From the NCBI RefSeq assembly GCF_024594815.1, contig NZ_JANJOU010000008.1, positions 62,001 through 126,000 on the forward strand: a stretch of DNA of 64,000 nucleotides. The letters run 5' to 3'. Position numbers and translations under genes: made by a program. This document shows, piece by piece, positions 40,780-49,716 of the stretch (positions within the stretch are counted from its first letter, which is position 1; each line of letters starts with the position of its first letter). The stretch is from Roseomonas populi. GTDB taxonomy: Bacteria > Pseudomonadota > Alphaproteobacteria > Acetobacterales > Acetobacteraceae. Below the pieces are notes generated by a model that ran no database searches, was not told the origin of the DNA, and was given only the letters and a program-made list of their open reading frames with translations.

Positions 40780-42029
40780 GCGCGCATCCGCTCCAGCACC
40801 GTCCCGAACATGTCCACCGGCCCCAGCTTCCCTGACTTCAGGCAAAGCGCCAGCGGAACCGGCGCCTCCGCCGCGCAGACGCCGATGCCGGGGGAGACGT
40901 AGGGTGCCACGGACAGCCGCGTGATCCCGAGCGCCCGGATCACCGCGCCGGAGCTCTCGCCACCCGCCACCAGAACGCGCCGCACGCCCGCGTCCACGAG
41001 CGCCGACGCCAACGCGCCGAGCAGCCCTTCCGCGGCCCGCGCTGCCCCATCCCGCCCGAACCGCGCCTGCGCCGCCGAAACGGCCTCCGGGTCGCCCGCC
41101 GTCGTCACGCAGATCGGCCCGCCCTCCAGCAGCGGCAGGGCCCAGGCCACTGCCTGACGCAGCGCGGCCTCCGGCGAATCCATTCGCGCCAAGTCGATCC
41201 GCAGCGCAGGGTGGCGTGCGGCGAAGTGCTCCACCTGCTCGCGCGTACGGTCGGAGCAGCTTCCGGCCAGCACGGCGCCGTGCCCCGCCGCGCGCGGCGC
41301 GGGCTCAGGCGCCGCGGCGGAGAGCAGCCCCTTCTCCCGCCAGATCGCCGGGAAATGCGCCGCGAGGTTGGAACCGCCCGTCGTCAGCTTCCAGTCCCAG
41401 CTCGCCCGCGCCAGGGTCGCCAGGTCCTCCTCCGTGCCCGCATCCGCGATCGCGCAGGCCACGCCGTCGGCCCGCAGCGCCGCGACATGGCGGCCCACCT
41501 CCTCCGCGCCCCGCGCGATGACGTGCAGCGGGATCAGCCCCACGCGCCGCTGCGTCTGCGGCGTCAGCACCTTCACCAGGTCCGGCTCCGTCATCGGCGT
41601 CAGCGGATCGAAGCGCTTCGGCGAGTTGGAGACGAGCTGGGCGCCGACGAAGAGGTGCCCCATGAACACCCGCCTCTCCGCCTCCGGGAAGGTCGGGGCG
41701 AAGATCGTGAAACCGGCCCCTGTCCGGTCCATCAGCAGGTCGGCGCAGGGCCCGATATTGCCTTCGGGCGTGGAATCGAAGGTCGCGCAGTACTTGAAGA
41801 ACAGGCGCTCCGCCCCGGCGCCCAGCAGCGCCTCCGCCGCCCGCGCGAAGCCGGCCCGCGCCTCCTCCACGGGTGCGACGCGGGAGGGCATTGCCACCAC
41901 CACCGCGTCCTGGCCCGGCGGCACCGGCGCGTCGTCCAGCACCAGTGCCACCCGCATCCCGCCCGCCGCCAGCATCCCCGCGAGCTCCACCGCGCCCGTC
42001 AGGTCATCCGCGATCCCGCCCAGCAGCAT
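40776..42029 (-). CDS. Four-carbon acid sugar kinase family protein (OtnK-like)
   Basis: A 417-residue kinase of the DUF1537 family. The N-terminal substrate domain starts GIADDLTGAVELAGMLAAGG with the conserved Asp pair; FFKYCATFDSTPEGNIGP holds the Lys and Asp of the sugar-acid site. The C-terminal nucleotide domain has GHGAVLAGSCSDRTREQVEH, LVAGGESSGAVIRALG and the closing PGIGVCAAEAPVPLALCLKS. It starts with ATG at 42029, 8 bases after the stop of the family-5 receptor gene, with GGAGG further upstream. Known members phosphorylate D-threonate, L-threonate, D-erythronate or 3-oxo-tetronate. The exact acid here is not deducible. Confidence 0.87.
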   Translation of the reverse strand: MLLGGIADDLTGAVELAGMLAAGGMRVALVLDDAPVPPGQDAVVVAMPSRVAPVEEARAGFARAAEALLGAGAERLFFKYCATFDSTPEGNIGPCADLLMDRTGAGFTIFAPTFPEAERRVFMGHLFVGAQLVSNSPKRFDPLTPMTEPDLVKVLTPQTQRRVGLIPLHVIARGAEEVGRHVAALRADGVACAIADAGTEEDLATLARASWDWKLTTGGSNLAAHFPAIWREKGLLSAAAPEPAPRAAGHGAVLAGSCSDRTREQVEHFAARHPALRIDLARMDSPEAALRQAVAWALPLLEGGPICVTTAGDPEAVSAAQARFGRDGAARAAEGLLGALASALVDAGVRRVLVAGGESSGAVIRALGITRLSVAPYVSPGIGVCAAEAPVPLALCLKSGKLGPVDMFGTVLERMRA

Positions 42030-42037
42030 CGGGCCGC

Positions 42038-43606
42038 TCAGGCCTCCACCTGCCAGAACATCGGGAAGCTGGACGGGATCAGGTTCTTCAGCCGCGCGCG
42101 GTAGCCCGCCGGGCGCGAGAACTGCCCCCACATGATGCTCGGCGCCAGCTCGTAAGCCGCCCGCTGGATCTGCTCCGCCACCCCCTTTCGCGCGGCGGCG
42201 TCCGGTGCGCGCACGAAGTCCTGCAGCAGGGTCGTGATCCGACCATCGCAGCTCCGCCCGGGATAGTCGGAGCAGTTGTTGGCGACGTAGAAGTGGTTCA
42301 GCGGCGAGATCATGTCCACGCCATTCGCGTAGACGGGGAACAGCCCCCACCCGTCGGGCCGCGCCCGCCGCGCCAGCACGGTGCCCCAGTCCATCACCTG
42401 CTCGTCCACGGTGAAGCCGGCCTTCTTCATGTTCTCGGCCAGCACGTGCGCGGCCGTCTGCGAGATGGAGGCCGAGACCTCAAGCATGATCACGGGCTCG
42501 CCCTTGTAGCCCGTGCGGGCCAGCGCCGCCTTCGCGCCCTCCACGTCGAAGCGCGCCACCTCGGATCCCGCGGCCGTCTCCAGCGGCGTGTCGCACATCC
42601 AGAAGGACGGGCAGTTCTCCTGCCGGAACTCCGCGGGGATGCCGATGGCGTCCAGCACCTGCTTCTGATCCACCAGCTTCCACATCACCTGCCGCACCGC
42701 GGGATCCGCAAAGGGGCCGCTCGCGTGGTTCAGGCGGAAATTGCCCTGGAACATGTCGATGCCCTTCAGCCCCATCAGCCGCACCTCCCGGTTGCGGCGC
42801 AGCGGGGCCAGGAAGTCGAAGGGCAGGTACTGCATGTAGTCGATCTCGCCGGCGGAGAGCGCGTTCGCGCCCGTCGCGTCGTCCGGCATGGTCTTGAGCA
42901 CGAGTTCGTCGATCTTCACCACCTTGCCGCCCGCCAGGAAGTCCGGTGGCTCGGCCCGCGGCACGTAGCGCGCGTTCCGGCGCAGCACCATGCGGTCCCC
43001 GGTGCGCCACGCCTCCCGCACGAAGGTGAAGGGTCCGGAGCCGATGATCTCGGTGATGCGCGCCTCGCCCGCGGGCAGGATGCGCTCGGGCATGATGAAG
43101 GGAACGGGGGCGTTGGGCTTGCCCAGCACCTCCAGCATCAGCGGGAAGGGTTCCTTCAGCGCGATGGAGAAGCTGCGCGCATCCTCCGCCCGCATCTCCC
43201 GCATCGCGGCCAGCAGCATCCGCCCCAGGCTGTCCCGGGAGGCCCAGCGGCGGAGGGAGGCCACGCAATCCGCGGCCGTCACCGGCGCGCCGTCATGGAA
43301 GGCCAGGCCGTCGCGCAGGGTGAAGCGCCATTCCAGCCCGTCGGCGGACACGGTATGGCCTTCCACCATCTGCGGGCGGATCGCACCCTTCGAATCCTGG
43401 GCGAAGAGCGTGTCGAAGACCTGATAGCCGAAGCTGCGCGTGATCGCGGCCGTGGTGGCGTGCGGATCGACGATCACCACCTCGGATTCCAGCACGGCCG
43501 TCACCGTTCCCGCGGCCCGGGCGGGCCGGGGCGTCATCAGCAACGCCGGCAGCGCCAGGGAGCCGGCGGCGAGCAATCCCCGGCGGGTAGAGTGCAGATC
43601 AGACAA
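42038..43606 (-). CDS. Family-5 ABC substrate-binding protein (second copy)
   Basis: A 522-residue exported receptor, DppA-type. A signal peptide spans about residues 1-32 with STRRGLLAAGSLALPALLM, a likely Tat signal. Core motifs are LEWRFTLRDGLAFHDGAPVT, EIIGSGPFTFVREAWRTGDR and FRLNHASGPFADPAVRQVM. It closely parallels the receptor at 23.9-25.5 kb (shared VPR-EP--FLAGGK and NWGT/DWGT region), so the two are paralogues placed at the two ends of the island. It leads the operon with the kinase and aldolase, preceded by the third GATATATC palindrome. No permease partners are in the window. Confidence 0.87.
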   Translation of the reverse strand: MSDLHSTRRGLLAAGSLALPALLMTPRPARAAGTVTAVLESEVVIVDPHATTAAITRSFGYQVFDTLFAQDSKGAIRPQMVEGHTVSADGLEWRFTLRDGLAFHDGAPVTAADCVASLRRWASRDSLGRMLLAAMREMRAEDARSFSIALKEPFPLMLEVLGKPNAPVPFIMPERILPAGEARITEIIGSGPFTFVREAWRTGDRMVLRRNARYVPRAEPPDFLAGGKVVKIDELVLKTMPDDATGANALSAGEIDYMQYLPFDFLAPLRRNREVRLMGLKGIDMFQGNFRLNHASGPFADPAVRQVMWKLVDQKQVLDAIGIPAEFRQENCPSFWMCDTPLETAAGSEVARFDVEGAKAALARTGYKGEPVIMLEVSASISQTAAHVLAENMKKAGFTVDEQVMDWGTVLARRARPDGWGLFPVYANGVDMISPLNHFYVANNCSDYPGRSCDGRITTLLQDFVRAPDAAARKGVAEQIQRAAYELAPSIMWGQFSRPAGYRARLKNLIPSSFPMFWQVEA

Positions 43607-43694
43607 GGAAGCCTCCCGTCTTGTGACACGCGCCCTCGGCCCATACGGCCGCCTGCGCCGTGAACATTAAGACATCAGGACGAGACAGCAAGAT

Positions 43695-43706
43695 ATGATA
43701 TATCGA
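43695..43706. promoter_or_regulatory. GATATATC palindrome, copy 3 (receptor-kinase-aldolase operon)
   Basis: ATGATATATCGA has its core at 43697-43704, 89 bases upstream of the receptor start on the minus strand, in a 198-base divergent gap shared with the nuclease gene. It is the third and last copy I saw, each at a promoter region of the amide island. Confidence 0.6.
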
Positions 43707-43804
43707 AAGGCCGCAGGTGTGGTGAGGACCGGCGCCCAATCCCGGCGGTGCGGGCCTGCGCCGTCGCTGGAATGCTCCTGGCGGGTCGCGTAGGATCGGG
43801 CACC

Positions 43805-45079
43805 TTGACCAGCTTCCGATTCCTCCACGCGGCCGACCTGCACCTCGATAGTCCCCTGCGCGGTTTAGGCGCCGACGCGTCGGCCGAGCGCATCCGGGGA
43901 GCCACGCGCGATGCCCTGCGGAACCTCGTGGACCTCGCGATCCGGGAGCGCGTGGATTTCGTCGTCGTGGCCGGTGACCTCTATGACGGTGACTGGCCGG
44001 ATTTCCGCACGGGTCAGGCGCTCGTCGCCGCCTTTGCCCGGCTGACCCGCGCCGGCATCCGGGTGGTGGCCGTCCGCGGCAACCACGACGCGGAGAGCGT
44101 CCTGACCCGCTCCCTCCGCCTGCCAGAGGGCGCCGCGCTGCTCCGCGCGGACCGGCCGGACACGGTGGACTGGCCGGAGCTTGGCGTCGTGCTGCACGGG
44201 CAGAGCTTTGAGACGCGCGACGTGCAGCAGAACCTGGCCCAGTCCTATCCGCAGCCCGCGCCCAATCGCTTCAACATCGGCCTGCTGCACACCGCCGCCA
44301 CCGGGCGCCCGGGCCACGCCTCCTATGCCCCCTGCACCGTCGATCAGCTGGCGTCCCACGGGTATGACTACTGGGCGCTGGGCCATATCCACGCGCGCGA
44401 GGAGGTGTTGCGGGATCCCTGGATCGTCTTCCCCGGCAATCTCCAGGGCCGCCACGTGAACGAGGGCGGCGCCAAGGGCGCCAGCCTCGTTACCGTGCGG
44501 CACGGCCGCGTGGTGGCGCTGGACCACCACGCGCTGGACGCGGTGCGCTGGGCGCGCGTGACGGTGGACTGCGAAGGGGCGGCCGACGAGGAAGCGGTGC
44601 TGGATCGCTGCCGCCGCGCCATCGGCACGGCGGTGGATGCGGCCGATGGTCGCCTGCTCGCCATGCGGTTGCGGCTGGAGGGCCCCTGCCCCGCCCACCT
44701 CGCCCTCGCCCGCGACCCCGCGAGCCTGCGCCAGAAGATCCTGGCGGCCGGGCTGGAGGCCGCTGAGGCGGGTTCCTTCTGGCTGGAGGATGTCCGCATC
44801 GCCACCCGCCCGATGCAGGACTTGGAGACGCTGCGCGCGCGGGACGATGCGGTGGGGCGACTGGTGCGGGCGATCGAGGCCCTGGCGGAGCGGCCGGAGG
44901 AGGTCGCCGCCCCCGCGGCGCCGGGCTACGCCACCGGCCTGCTGGACCGTGCCTCCGGCGGCCTGCGGCAGGCCCTCGGCCCCGACCACCCGGCGGTGCT
45001 GGCGGCGGGCGGCCAGGTGCCGCCGGAGATGCTGCGGCGGGCGCGGGACCTCCTGCTGGCCCGCCTTGCCCAGGGCTGA
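43805..45079 (+). CDS. SbcD/YhaO-like metallophosphoesterase nuclease
   Basis: A 424-residue DNA-repair-type exonuclease of the calcineurin-like fold. All metal motifs are present: FLHAADLHLDSPL (D-x-H), VVVAGDLYDGDW (GDxxD), AVRGNHDAESV (GNHD) and, near the end of the domain, YWALGHIHAREEV (GHxH) preceded by NIGLLHTAATG. The C-terminal third is a YhaO-type cap. The TTG at 43805 places LTSFRFLHAAD at the start; upstream in-frame starts (ATG 43772, GTG 43748) lack homology. It pairs with the large ATPase 9 bases downstream, like SbcCD or Mre11-Rad50 in domestic DNA-end processing. Confidence 0.83.
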   Translation: MTSFRFLHAADLHLDSPLRGLGADASAERIRGATRDALRNLVDLAIRERVDFVVVAGDLYDGDWPDFRTGQALVAAFARLTRAGIRVVAVRGNHDAESVLTRSLRLPEGAALLRADRPDTVDWPELGVVLHGQSFETRDVQQNLAQSYPQPAPNRFNIGLLHTAATGRPGHASYAPCTVDQLASHGYDYWALGHIHAREEVLRDPWIVFPGNLQGRHVNEGGAKGASLVTVRHGRVVALDHHALDAVRWARVTVDCEGAADEEAVLDRCRRAIGTAVDAADGRLLAMRLRLEGPCPAHLALARDPASLRQKILAAGLEAAEAGSFWLEDVRIATRPMQDLETLRARDDAVGRLVRAIEALAERPEEVAAPAAPGYATGLLDRASGGLRQALGPDHPAVLAAGGQVPPEMLRRARDLLLARLAQG

Positions 45080-45088
45080 TCGCCGACC

Positions 45089-48000
45089 TTGCGCCTGACC
45101 ACCCTTACCCTGAAGCGCTACGGCCCCTTCGCCGAGAAGGCCCTCTCGCTCGACCCGATGCCGGGGCGCATCAACCTCGTCCTCGCGCCGAACGGGGCGG
45201 GCAAGTCGGTGCTGCGCCACGCCTTCGGGGAACTGCTTTTCGGCATCGGCGGGCAGACGCCCATGGGCTTCCGCCACGGCTATGCGGGCATGCAGCTCTC
45301 GGCCACGGGCCTGTCGGCTGATGGCGCGCCGATCGCGTTCACCCGGAAGAAGGGCCTGAAGAACACGCTGACGGGCGAGGGAGATGCCCCGCTGGACCAG
45401 GCCTGGCTGGACCGGCAGCTTGGCCGGGCGGATAGGGAACTTCTCGCCCAACTCTACGCCCTGGACACGGAGCGGCTTCGCCAGGGCGGGCGGGAGCTGC
45501 TGCAGTCCGGTGGGGCCCTGGCCGAGGCGCTGCTCGCCGCCGCGGGCGGCCTGCGCGAGGCTTCCGCCCTGCGGCGCAGCCTGGAGGAGGAGCGCGACAA
45601 GCTCGCGCCCCTGCGCCGCGTGGCCACGCGGCCCTTCTACACGGCCCTGGACCGCTGGACGGAGGGCCGGCGGGTGCTGAAGCAGAGCCTGCTCCGGCCG
45701 GAGGAATGGGCGGCGCGGGAGGCGGAGCTGCGGCAGGCCGAGGCGGCGCGCGACGCCGGCAACGCTGCCGCGCGCGAGGCCGCGGAAAGGCTGCGCCGGC
45801 TGGAACGGATCCGCCGCGTGCGCCCCCTTCTCGCCCGGCATGCTGCCGCGACTGCCTGGCTGGAGGCGCATCCCACGGCCCCGCGCCTGCCGCCCGGCCT
45901 GGACGCCCGGTTGCCGGAGGCCCGGGCCACGGTGGCCCGCGCGGCGCACGGGCTGGAGACGGCGCGGGCCGCCCTGACGCGGCTGGAGGAGGAGATCGCC
46001 TCCATCGCCACCAACGATGCCTTGCTGGCCCTCGGGGACGAGATCGGGGCGCTGGTGGGGATGCTGGGCCTCGCCGCCCAGGCGGCCGAGGGGCTTCCGG
46101 CGGCGGAGGTGGCCCTGGCGGAAGCGCGGGCTCGTGTGGCCTCCGCGCTCCTACGGCTCGGCCATCCCGGGGCTGAGAATCCTGCGGCGCTCATCCCTTC
46201 CCCGGCCCTGGTGTCGCGGCTGCGGCGATTGATCACGGAGGACGCGACTCAGGCTGCGGCACTGGCCGGAATGCCACGCCGCCTTGCCGAGGCGCAGGCG
46301 CGGCTGGCCGAGGCCGAGGCCGCCCTGGCCGCCCTGCCTCCGCCCGGCGACACGGATCGCCTGGAGGTTCTCCTGGCCGAGATCCGGCGGGAGGGGGACC
46401 CGACCCGCCAGCTGGCGGCGGCGCGACGCACCCTCTCCGAGGCGGAGGCGCGGTTGGCCGCGGCGCTGGCGCGCCTTCCCGGCCCTCGTCAGGAGGCCGC
46501 GGCCCTGGTCATGGCGGCACCGGATCCCGCCGCGCTGGAACGCCTCTCCGGCACCCGCGAGGCGGCCATGCAGGCGGCTGGGCGGCGCGCGGAGGCCACG
46601 GAGCGGGCGGCGGCGGCGCTGGCCACAGCCCGTCAGGAACGGGCGCGGCTGGAGGCGGGCGGCACCCCGCCCTCCCGCGAGGCACTGGCGCTGGCGCGTT
46701 CCCGCCGGGAGGCTGGATGGAGCCTTGTCCTGCGTCGCCTCTCTGGCGAAGCGCCGGACTTGTCCGCCGAGCAGGTTTATGGCGGTGAGCGCCCCCTCCC
46801 CTTCGCCTACTCGGAGGCGGTCGCGGGGGCAGACCGGGTGGCCGATGCCCTGTGGACGGATGCGGAGCGCGCCGCACAGGCCGAAAGCCTCGCGCGGGTC
46901 CTGGAGGAGCGCGAGGCAGGGCTGGCGGCGGCACGGCAGGAGGAGGCGGAGGCCCGGGCGGTTCTTGCGGCTGCCGGTGCGGCCTGGGAAGGGGCGGTCC
47001 GGCCGCTCGGCCTGGATGGCGGGGCGGGCCTGCCGGAGGTCCAGCGCGTGCTGGCCGCGCGGGAGGCCGCGCTCGGCGCACAGCAGGAACTGGCGGCGGC
47101 GGGGGCGGCTCTGGCCGAGCGGGAAGCCTGGCAGGAGGGCACGGCGCTGCGCCTCGCCCACGCCCTGGGAGAGGCCCCTGCCCTAGAGCTCCCGGTCCTG
47201 ATCGACCTGGCCGAGGACCGCCTGCGCCGACACCGGACGGCCGAGGGGGAGAGGCGGGCGAGGCAGGCCGAGTTGGACGCCGCGCGGGAGGCGCTCCGCG
47301 GCGCGGAGCAGGAGGAGGCCGAAATCGCCCTCGGGCGGGACGAGTGGCGAGGTGGGTGGACCACGGCGATGCGGCAACTCGGGCAGCCGGCTGAGATCCC
47401 GCCCGCGGCGCTGGAAGAGCTCTTGGGTAGCTACGACGAGCTGGCGAAGGCGGTGGGCGAGACATCCCGGCTGGAAGCGCAGGTGGCGGATTGGCAGAGG
47501 GTTCTGGCCCGTCTCCAGGCCGGCCATGCCGGGCTCTGCCGCGGGCTCGGCCTGCCGGCGGGGTCCGATGCCGTCGCCGGGGTGAAGGAACTGGACCGCC
47601 GGCAGCGCGCCGAGGCAGCCCTGGCGGAGCGGCGGGCGGGGCTGATCGAGCAGCGCGACCGGCAGGCGGTGCTGGTGCGCAATGGCGAGGCGGCCCTTTC
47701 GGAGGCGGATGCCGCGCTCCGCGCCGTGCTCGCCGCGGCCGGTGCCGAAAACGCCGACGCCGCCGAGGAGAGGATCGCGCTGGCGCTCGAACGGGCGCGG
47801 CAGGAGGAGGCGCGTGCCGCTGCCGAGGCGGAGCTGCTGGCCGGCAGCGATGGCCTGACGATCGATGCGGTGCGGGAGGAATCCGAGGCCCATCCGCCGG
47901 GCACGCTGGAGGCCGGGCTGGAGGAGGCGCAGGCGGCCGGGCAGCGACACGCCGAGGAGGCCCAGGCGGCGGTAGCCCGCGCCACGGCGCTCGACATGGA

Positions 48001-48574
48001 GTTGCAGCGGCTGGCCGGGGACGACATGGCCGTGCAGGCCGCGGCGGGCGAGGCGGCAGCGGCTTCCCTGCTCGGCCGGACGCTGGACGACGCCCTGCTG
48101 ATGCAGGTGGCGGTGGACCTGCTGGAGGCGGCGCTGGGCGCGGTGCAGGACGGCGCCGACGATGCCCTGCTGCGGCGGATCAGCGCGGCCTTCAGCCTGC
48201 TGACCGGCGGGGCCTATACCGGCGTCACCTCGCAGGAGGATGAGCGCGGCACGGCGCGGCTGGCCCTGCGGTCGCGCGACTTCCCCGATGAGGAAACGGG
48301 GGTGGATCAGCTCTCCGAGGGCACGCGGGACGGCCTCTTCCTCGCGCTGCGCCTCGTCGCCATCGAGGACCAGGCGGCCAGCGGGACCGTGCTGCCCTTC
48401 GTGGGTGACGACATCCTGCAGAGCTTCGACGACGCGCGCGCGGCCGCCGCACTCCAGGCGCTGCTCGCGCTCAGCACGACGACGCAGGTCATCCTGCTGA
48501 GCCACCACGAGCACCTGCGGGACATCGCCGAGAAGTGCCTGCCGGGCGCGGCCCTGCATCTGCAACGGCTGTAG
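45089..48574 (+). CDS. YhaN-like SMC/Rad50-type ATPase
   Basis: A 1161-residue AAA protein of the YhaN/SbcC type. The N-terminal ATPase half has RLTTLTLKRYGPFAEKALSL and Walker A APNGAGKSVLRHAF (about residues 34-46). A long Ala/Glu/Arg-rich coiled coil (about 170-980) separates it from the C-terminal half with signature QLSEGTRDGLFLALRL, Walker B LPFVGDDILQSFDDAR and D/H-loop ILLSHHEHLRDIAEK. The hinge lacks an obvious CxxC zinc hook, as in YhaN. TTG at 45089 is chosen because the first strand would be lost with any later ATG. It works with the preceding nuclease in processing or clearing DNA ends. Confidence 0.87.
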   Translation: MRLTTLTLKRYGPFAEKALSLDPMPGRINLVLAPNGAGKSVLRHAFGELLFGIGGQTPMGFRHGYAGMQLSATGLSADGAPIAFTRKKGLKNTLTGEGDAPLDQAWLDRQLGRADRELLAQLYALDTERLRQGGRELLQSGGALAEALLAAAGGLREASALRRSLEEERDKLAPLRRVATRPFYTALDRWTEGRRVLKQSLLRPEEWAAREAELRQAEAARDAGNAAAREAAERLRRLERIRRVRPLLARHAAATAWLEAHPTAPRLPPGLDARLPEARATVARAAHGLETARAALTRLEEEIASIATNDALLALGDEIGALVGMLGLAAQAAEGLPAAEVALAEARARVASALLRLGHPGAENPAALIPSPALVSRLRRLITEDATQAAALAGMPRRLAEAQARLAEAEAALAALPPPGDTDRLEVLLAEIRREGDPTRQLAAARRTLSEAEARLAAALARLPGPRQEAAALVMAAPDPAALERLSGTREAAMQAAGRRAEATERAAAALATARQERARLEAGGTPPSREALALARSRREAGWSLVLRRLSGEAPDLSAEQVYGGERPLPFAYSEAVAGADRVADALWTDAERAAQAESLARVLEEREAGLAAARQEEAEARAVLAAAGAAWEGAVRPLGLDGGAGLPEVQRVLAAREAALGAQQELAAAGAALAEREAWQEGTALRLAHALGEAPALELPVLIDLAEDRLRRHRTAEGERRARQAELDAAREALRGAEQEEAEIALGRDEWRGGWTTAMRQLGQPAEIPPAALEELLGSYDELAKAVGETSRLEAQVADWQRVLARLQAGHAGLCRGLGLPAGSDAVAGVKELDRRQRAEAALAERRAGLIEQRDRQAVLVRNGEAALSEADAALRAVLAAAGAENADAAEERIALALERARQEEARAAAEAELLAGSDGLTIDAVREESEAHPPGTLEAGLEEAQAAGQRHAEEAQAAVARATALDMELQRLAGDDMAVQAAAGEAAAASLLGRTLDDALLMQVAVDLLEAALGAVQDGADDALLRRISAAFSLLTGGAYTGVTSQEDERGTARLALRSRDFPDEETGVDQLSEGTRDGLFLALRLVAIEDQAASGTVLPFVGDDILQSFDDARAAAALQALLALSTTTQVILLSHHEHLRDIAEKCLPGAALHLQRL

Positions 48575-48587
48575 GCGATCGCCGCCT

Positions 48588-48642
48588 GGCCGGGGCACGC
48601 CCAGCTGGCGGACGGCAGGCGGCCGAGTGCCTGTGCCCGGCC
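48588..48642. terminator. Terminator region between the ATPase and Bug genes
   Basis: GGCCGGGGCAC (48588-48598) pairs with GTGCCCGGCC (48633-48642) with one bulged G around a structured 34-base loop. It fills the 74-base gap between convergent genes and probably ends both transcripts. Confidence 0.4.
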
Positions 48643-48648
48643 TGGCCC

Positions 48649-49629
48649 CTAATCCGCCTTCAGCCGCCCTTCCTTCGTCGCCCTGCTGGAGAGGGCGTGT
48701 TCCGCCTCCAGGATGCGCGCGAACTCCTCAGCGGTCCCAGCATAGGCCTCGCTCCCGAGATCGCGGGCGCTCTTCACCATCTGCGGATCGGCCACGGCCT
48801 CCCGGATCGCGTCCGACAGCCGGTCCCGCAGCTCCTTCGGGGTGCGGGCGGGAACGAGGAGGCCGATATAGGTGGTGCCGTCCACCTCGCCGAAGCCGAG
48901 CTGCGAGACCGTCCTCACGTCGGGCAGGGCGGCGTCGTTCGCCGGGCCGAGAACGGCGAGCGCGCGCAGCGCGCCGGACCGGATATGCGGCAGGGCGCTC
49001 GTGACCTGGTCGAAGTGAACGTCGATCTGCCCGCCGAGCAGGTCGCTCAGGGCCGGGCCGGACCCGCGATAGCTGACCACGGTGAACTTGGTGCCGAGAA
49101 GGTTCTCGAGCTGGAGTAGCGCGAGGTGGTTCGGCGTGCCCGGCCCGGAATGGCCGGCGTTGAGCTTGCCCTCCCCCGAACGGGCATAGGCCGCGAGGTC
49201 GGCGAAGCTGCGGAGGCGCTCGTCGCCGCTGCGGGCCAGCACCACCATGGAGCTGCGGTTGACGAGGCTGAGCGGTGCGAAATCCGCGCGGGTATAGGGC
49301 GTGCTCGTCATCTCCGGCACCGTGACGATCACGCCGGCACCGGCGAGGAGCAGGGTGTGCCCGTCCGGCGCGCTGCGCGCGACCTGCCCCGCGCCGATGG
49401 CACCGCCCGCGCCGGGCCGGTTATCGACGACCACGGACTGCCCGAGTGCCTTGCCGAGCGCCGTGGCGACGATCCGCCCGACAAGATCGGTGTTCCCGCC
49501 CGGGGCGAAGGGCACGACGATGGTGAGGGCCCTGTTCGGAAAGCCCTGGGCCCGGACCCCTGACGGGATGGCGGCGCCTGTCGCGGCCAGGGCACCGAGC
49601 GCCAGAAGCCCGCGGCGGTCGAATGGCAT
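48649..49629 (-). CDS. Bug/TctC-family receptor (tandem copy 3)
   Basis: A 326-residue periplasmic receptor. A signal peptide spans about residues 1-28 (MPFDRRGLLALGALAATGAA, VRAQ). Hallmarks are FPNRALTIVVPFAPGGNTD, VVDNRPGAGGAIGAGQVARS, LNAGHSGPGTPNHLALLQLE and a pocket segment VVSYRGSGPALSDLLGGQID. It is the last gene of the leftward run that begins with the FAD oxidase at 54961. Identity with the two neighbouring Bug receptors is only at family level by eye, so they are likely to bind different ligands and not to be recent duplicates. Confidence 0.87.
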   Translation of the reverse strand: MPFDRRGLLALGALAATGAAIPSGVRAQGFPNRALTIVVPFAPGGNTDLVGRIVATALGKALGQSVVVDNRPGAGGAIGAGQVARSAPDGHTLLLAGAGVIVTVPEMTSTPYTRADFAPLSLVNRSSMVVLARSGDERLRSFADLAAYARSGEGKLNAGHSGPGTPNHLALLQLENLLGTKFTVVSYRGSGPALSDLLGGQIDVHFDQVTSALPHIRSGALRALAVLGPANDAALPDVRTVSQLGFGEVDGTTYIGLLVPARTPKELRDRLSDAIREAVADPQMVKSARDLGSEAYAGTAEEFARILEAEHALSSRATKEGRLKAD

Positions 49630-49716
49630 GAGTTCCTCCGTTTCTCTGTTCCCGGGGTCCGCCCGTCGCGTCCCCGGTGTCGCGTGGCGCCTGGGCCCCC
49701 TGCGGCGGCCCGCTGC

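Noticed and set aside
43805..48574. Anti-phage defence module
   Set aside because: Only the nuclease and ATPase pair is present, both typical of chromosomal DNA-end processing. No toxin, sensor, methylase or other defence gene is adjacent.
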